This document shows, one piece after another, positions 6,089-9,390 of a stretch of DNA of 9,390 bases. A program made the translations under genes and the position numbers. The notes under the pieces are model-generated. The model was not told where the DNA came from, did no database searches, and was given only the letters and a program-made list of their open reading frames with translations. Source of the DNA: an uncultured archaeon (GTDB lineage Archaea; Thermoproteota; Nitrososphaeria; Nitrososphaerales; Nitrosopumilaceae); assembly GCA_950073955.1 (NCBI GenBank), contig CATMRH010000049.1:1-9390 (forward strand). Reading direction: 5' to 3'. How positions within the stretch are numbered: the first letter of the stretch is position 1; every line of letters begins with the position of its first letter.

Positions 6089-7485
6089 CTCTAACCATCC
6101 CTAGAAAAAATTATGTTGATTTGTTTGGACCAACTACAGGTGATAGAATCCGTCTTGCAGATACTGATTTGATTATTGAAGTTGAAAAAGATTTGATAAA
6201 GTATGGTGATGAATCAGTTTTTGGCGGCGGAAAAAGTATTCGAGATGGGTCGGCACAAGCTAGTGGTGTATCTAGAGAAAATTCCCTTGACCTTGTAATT
6301 ACAAACGCAGTTATTTTAGATCCTATTTTGGGAATTATCAAAGCTGACATTGGCATAAAAGATGGAATGATTGTTGGTGTTGGAAATGCTGGAAATCCAA
6401 ACATCATGGATGGTGTTGATATGGTAATTTCATCAAACACTGAAGTTATTGCTGGTGAACATACCATTTGTACTCCTGGTGGAATTGATTCACATGTTCA
6501 TTTTATTTCTCCTCAACAAGTAATCCATGCAATATGTAATGGAATTACTACCATGATTGGTGGGGGGACTGGACCTTCTGATGGAACTAATGCTACCACA
6601 TGTACTCCTGGAAAATGGAATATTCACAAAATGATAGAGTCTGTCGATAATTTTCCAATGAATTTTGGTTTCCTTGCAAAGGGAAATGATTCTCTTGAAT
6701 CCGTATTATACGAACAAATTGAATCTGGAGCTTGTGGATTAAAATTACATGAAGATTGGGGAACAACTCCTGCAACAATTAATTCTGCTTTGAATGTAGC
6801 AGACAAAACTGATACTCAAGTAGCAATACACACTGATACTCTAAATGAATGTGGATTTGTAGATGACACAATTGCTGCAATTGCTGGAAGAACAATTCAC
6901 ACTTATCATACTGAAGGTGCTGGCGGAGGACATGCACCTGATATTTTGAAAATTGCAAGCGAACCTAATGTTCTTCCATCTTCAACAAATCCTACACGAC
7001 CTTTTACTGTAAACACTTTGGCAGAACATCTTGACATGATGATGGTATGTCACCATCTTAATTCCTCGGTACCTGAAGATATTTCATTTGCAGAATCTCG
7101 AATACGAGGTGAAACAATAGCTGCAGAAGATGTCTTACATGACATGGGAGTTTTGAGTATGATGTCTTCTGATAGTCAAGCTATGGGTAGAGTTGGTGAA
7201 GTTACAACACGCAACTGGCAAACTGCAGACAAAATGAAAAAAATGACTGGTAGTCTTCCTGAAGATAATTCTAGAAATGATAATTTTAGAGTAAAACGAT
7301 ACATTGCAAAAATTACAATAAACCCTGCAATCACTCATGGCATTTCAGATTATGTTGGAACTATACGACCTGGAAGATTAGCTGATATTGTAATTTGGAC
7401 ACCTCAATTTTTTGGTGTAAAACCTAAAATGATTATCAAAGGTGGCTTCATTGCATATTCTTTAATGGGTGATCCAAATGCATGA
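6085..7485 (+). CDS. ureC: Urease subunit alpha (UreC), cut short at residue 466 by an in-frame TGA
   Basis: UreC is the catalytic subunit; it hydrolyses urea with a dinuclear nickel centre bridged by a carbamylated lysine. All active-site residues are visible: His137 and His139 (DSHVHF), Lys220 and His222 (GLKLHED), His249, His275 (HTYHTEG), the flap Cys322-His323 (MVCHHLN), and Asp363 (SSDSQAMGR). Each sits three positions after its Klebsiella counterpart. The frame stops at TGA 7483-7485, right after SLMGDPNA, where UreC proteins normally continue with serine and YRPMFG. The expected length is about 567-572 residues, so about 103 C-terminal residues are missing. Their coding sequence follows directly in the same frame. 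The start overlaps ureB as ATGA. Active-site geometry is intact in sequence, but the truncated chain would lack its C-terminal part and may not fold. Confidence 0.9.
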   Translation: MTLTIPRKNYVDLFGPTTGDRIRLADTDLIIEVEKDLIKYGDESVFGGGKSIRDGSAQASGVSRENSLDLVITNAVILDPILGIIKADIGIKDGMIVGVGNAGNPNIMDGVDMVISSNTEVIAGEHTICTPGGIDSHVHFISPQQVIHAICNGITTMIGGGTGPSDGTNATTCTPGKWNIHKMIESVDNFPMNFGFLAKGNDSLESVLYEQIESGACGLKLHEDWGTTPATINSALNVADKTDTQVAIHTDTLNECGFVDDTIAAIAGRTIHTYHTEGAGGGHAPDILKIASEPNVLPSSTNPTRPFTVNTLAEHLDMMMVCHHLNSSVPEDISFAESRIRGETIAAEDVLHDMGVLSMMSSDSQAMGRVGEVTTRNWQTADKMKKMTGSLPEDNSRNDNFRVKRYIAKITINPAITHGISDYVGTIRPGRLADIVIWTPQFFGVKPKMIIKGGFIAYSLMGDPNA

Positions 7486-7797
7486 ATTCAAACAACTGAA
7501 CCAGTGTTGTATAGACCAATGTTTGGATCCTTTGGTAAAGCAGTCAAATCAACATCTGTAATATTTACATCCAAACTTGCAATAGATAATGGTCTTAAAA
7601 GAAGGATCAATTGTGACAAAAAATTACTCCCTGTAAAGAATTGCCGTTCTATTGGAAAAAAAGACATGTTGTATAATGATTCAACTCCTGACATTGATGT
7701 TAACCCTGAAACATATGAGGTAAAAGTTGATGGAAAAATCACAACTACTGATCCTGCAACTAAACTATCTTTAGCTCGATTATACCACTTGTTTTAA
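7486..7797 (+). pseudogene. ureC: Detached C-terminal portion of UreC, in frame after the TGA
   Basis: These 103 codons continue the ureC frame without any shift and end at TAA 7795-7797. The translation has the UreC C-terminal hallmarks: VLYRPMFGSFGKA at the beginning, DIDVNPETYEVKVDGK, and the terminal LARLYHLF. With the stop codon counted as one residue the restored protein is 570 residues, exactly three longer than Klebsiella UreC, which is the same offset as for the active-site residues. The first possible restart is GTG 7504, then ATG 7519; neither has a Shine-Dalgarno or a promoter-like sequence. The conservation of this segment argues that the interruption is recent or an artefact. 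Confidence 0.85.
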
Positions 7798-7802
7798 TAT
7801 AT

Positions 7803-7825
7803 TTCAAAAACTTTACATTTTTGAA
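7803..7825 (+). terminator. Hairpin after ureC, candidate terminator
   Basis: TTCAAAAA (7803-7810) and TTTTTGAA (7818-7825) form a perfect 8-bp inverted repeat around a seven-base loop, beginning five bases after the ureC TAA. The right arm supplies a T5 run. Position and composition suit termination of the ureABC transcript, though the stem is AT-rich and weak. Confidence 0.4.
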
Positions 7826-7837
7826 TTAGTTAAAATC

Positions 7838-7852
7838 GATCAATATTTGATC
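7838..7852. repeat. Palindrome GATCAA-TAT-TTGATC upstream of the urea transporter gene
   Basis: This perfect 6-bp inverted repeat with a three-base spacer lies 52 bp upstream of the TATA box and about 82 bp upstream of the transporter start. The size is typical of a dimeric winged-helix or Lrp/AsnC-type regulator site. No second copy was noticed in the divergent ureE/ureA promoter region. Confidence 0.3.
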
Positions 7853-7896
7853 TATACTTTTCTGGAAAAACTACTATTATTTAAGAAAAAATTTAG

Positions 7897-7910
7897 TGAA
7901 AACTATATGT
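7897..7910 (+). promoter_or_regulatory. Promoter of the DUR3-like transporter gene (purine-rich BRE plus TATA)
   Basis: A purine-rich GTGAAAA is directly followed by CTATATGT. The TATA centre (about 7906) is 28 bp before the GTG at 7934, predicting a leaderless mRNA. This would give the transporter its own promoter, separate from ureABC. Confidence 0.45.
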
Positions 7911-7933
7911 ACCATTACTAAAAATGATCTACT

Positions 7934-9390
7934 GTGGTTAGGATAAAATCCATCTATTTTCTTGCAGCTGTATCACTATTAGCTATAGTTGCATTTGCTA
8001 GTTTACCACAAACTGTTTTTGCAGCCGGTGCCATTTCTGAGGGATTTGCAGTAGGAGAAGCATTACCTGAATGGATCGGATGGGCAATCGTAGTTGGATT
8101 AGGAATGGTTTTCGCTGTAATTATTACCATAGAGGTAAAGATTGAGGAAAAATATCTAGGTCTTACCCAGACTTCTGAGATGTTTAATACTGCCGGCAGA
8201 ACCATCAAAACTGGTCTAACAGCTGCAGCCATTGTCTCTGCCTGGACTTGGGCTGCCACTTTATTACAATCATCAACTGTCGCATATCAATATGGAATTA
8301 GTGGTCCATTTTGGTACGCTGCAGGTGCATCTATTCAGGTATTATTATTTGGAATTTTAGCAATAGAACTAAAACGTAAAGCACCAAATGCTCACACTTT
8401 CCTAGAAATCATTCGCGCAAGATATGGTAATGGTTCTCACAAAGTATTCTTGGTATTTGCACTGATGACTAACATGATTGTAACTGCCATGTTACTCCTT
8501 GGAGGTTCTGCTGTAGTTAACGGTCTTACTGGAATGGATATTTCACTAGCTGCATTCTTGATTCCAGTTGGTGTTATGATTTACACTCTTGTTGGTGGAT
8601 TAAAAGCGACTTTTGTTGCAGATTACATGCATACTATAATTATATTTGTCACAATCTTGACTTTTGTTACAGCAGTATACGTCAATACTGACATTACTGG
8701 TGGTATTGAAGGCATGTATACTAAACTAGTAGAGGCTGCAAAGATTAATCCTGTTGAGGGTAATGCCGCAGGTGCGTTCTTAACAATGGCATCTGCTGGT
8801 GGTTTGATGTTTGGTATCATTAACATAGTTGGAAACTTTGGAACGGTATTTGTTGACCAGGCGTATTGGCAGAGAGCAATTGCTGCAAAGCCATCATCTA
8901 CTGTCAAAGGTTTCTTACTTGGAGGCGCATGTTGGTTTGCAATTCCATTTACTCTTGCTACTACGATGGGACTGACGGCGATAGCGCTTGATGTAGACTT
9001 GACTCCAGAACAAGTTCAAATGGGTCTAGTAGTTCCAGCAGCAGCAACTGCACTAATGGGTGAAATTGGTGCAATTATGGTATTGACAATGTTATTCATG
9101 GCAGTTACTTCCGCAGGATCTGCAGAATTAATCGCTGTATCTTCTCTAGTTACATATGATCTGTATCGGACGTACAAGAATCCAAATGCTACAGGTAAGC
9201 AGCTAGTCAAAGTCTCCCGTATTACAATCGTGGTCTTTGGAATTGGTATGGGTGGTCTGGCGGTAGTGTTACTTGGAATGGGATTGAGTCTCGGCTTTGT
9301 CTACTTGGCTATGGGTATCTTGATTGGTTCGGCAGTAGTTCCGATTGCACTTACCATCCTCTGGAAGAGGACCAATAGAGTTGCCGCTAC
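7934..9390 (+). CDS. dur3: Urea/sodium symporter, SSS family, DUR3-like (3'-truncated by the window)
   Basis: This is a solute:sodium symporter that would import urea across the cytoplasmic membrane. The frame runs 485 codons to the window edge. A TGA at 7925-7927 lies just upstream in frame, and the only nearby start is GTG 7934, with no Shine-Dalgarno but a TATA box 28 bp before it. Residues 7-31 form a signal-like hydrophobic leader ending VFAAG. DUR3 hallmarks follow: NTAGRTIKTGLTAA (85-98), WTWAATLLQSS (104-114), QYGISGPFWYAAGA (119-132), FGILAIELKRKAPNAHTFLE (139-158), GGLKATFVADYMH (221-233), GNFGTVFVDQAYWQRA (300-315), and the sodium-site region MAVTSAGSAELIAVSSL (389-405). Fungal and plant DUR3 proteins are about 650-700 residues, so roughly a quarter or more may lie beyond the window. 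It is clearly less AT-rich than the urease genes. Confidence 0.92.
   Translation, partial: MVRIKSIYFLAAVSLLAIVAFASLPQTVFAAGAISEGFAVGEALPEWIGWAIVVGLGMVFAVIITIEVKIEEKYLGLTQTSEMFNTAGRTIKTGLTAAAIVSAWTWAATLLQSSTVAYQYGISGPFWYAAGASIQVLLFGILAIELKRKAPNAHTFLEIIRARYGNGSHKVFLVFALMTNMIVTAMLLLGGSAVVNGLTGMDISLAAFLIPVGVMIYTLVGGLKATFVADYMHTIIIFVTILTFVTAVYVNTDITGGIEGMYTKLVEAAKINPVEGNAAGAFLTMASAGGLMFGIINIVGNFGTVFVDQAYWQRAIAAKPSSTVKGFLLGGACWFAIPFTLATTMGLTAIALDVDLTPEQVQMGLVVPAAATALMGEIGAIMVLTMLFMAVTSAGSAELIAVSSLVTYDLYRTYKNPNATGKQLVKVSRITIVVFGIGMGGLAVVLLGMGLSLGFVYLAMGILIGSAVVPIALTILWKRTNRVAA

Noticed and set aside
6111..6806. Minus-strand open frames inside ureC
   Set aside because: They are antisense to a highly conserved catalytic subunit and show no family resemblance.
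7483..7485. TGA in ureC as a selenocysteine codon
   Set aside because: The expected residue is serine, not cysteine. The position is not catalytic. Selenocysteine machinery is not known from this archaeal group, and TGA ends neighbouring genes normally. No SECIS-like stem was evident after the gene.
7504..7797. Independent small gene starting at GTG 7504
   Set aside because: The translation is plainly the C terminus of UreC in the same frame, with no ribosome-binding site or promoter of its own.
7954..8259. Minus-strand open frames opposite the transporter (also 8623-8907 and 9016-9210)
   Set aside because: They are mirror frames of a strongly supported membrane protein gene, with low-complexity alanine/proline/isoleucine-rich translations and no promoter.

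Overview
The window looks like chromosomal DNA of an ammonia-oxidising thaumarchaeon (Nitrososphaerota, Nitrosopumilus-like). The DNA is AT-rich. Several genes have TATA-like boxes about 26-31 bp before the start codon and no Shine-Dalgarno, as expected for leaderless archaeal transcripts. The complete bacterial-type urease locus beside a DUR3-type urea/sodium symporter matches what is known from urea-using ammonia-oxidising archaea. The genus is an inference from gene content and style; no rRNA gene is present.

Layout. Positions 2-340 hold the 3' part of a membrane protein with a C-terminal zinc ribbon, followed at 351-668 by a small unknown protein with a strong Shine-Dalgarno. Convergent to these, 674-2041 (minus) encodes a DppC/OppC/NikC-family ABC permease with an unusually large extracytoplasmic insertion. 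Positions 2042-2561 contain no intact gene. They hold the permease promoter with a palindrome across its TATA box, and a 126-codon stop-free stretch without a start (2121-2501) that looks like a decayed gene, possibly a tyrosine-recombinase remnant. From 5326 leftward runs the accessory operon ureE-ureF-ureG-ureD (minus). From 5412 rightward runs the structural operon ureA-ureB-ureC (plus). The two operons diverge from an 85-bp promoter region. After ureC there is a hairpin terminator candidate, a second palindrome, a TATA box, and then the DUR3-like symporter (7934 to the window end, 3'-truncated).

How the parts work together. The symporter would import urea. UreABC would hydrolyse it to ammonia, the energy substrate, and CO2/bicarbonate for carbon fixation. 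UreD, UreF, UreG and UreE would load nickel into the active site. The DppC-like permease could belong to a peptide or nickel importer, but nothing in the window fixes its substrate.

The main surprise is that ureC is interrupted by an in-frame TGA at 7483-7485 (codon 467). The reading frame continues without a shift for 103 well-conserved UreC residues to a normal C terminus at 7797, and the restored length of 570 residues is typical of UreC. Every nickel ligand and catalytic residue lies before the stop. This is a recent nonsense mutation, a single-base sequence error, or a read-through or split subunit. The window does not otherwise show a clearly new biological system.
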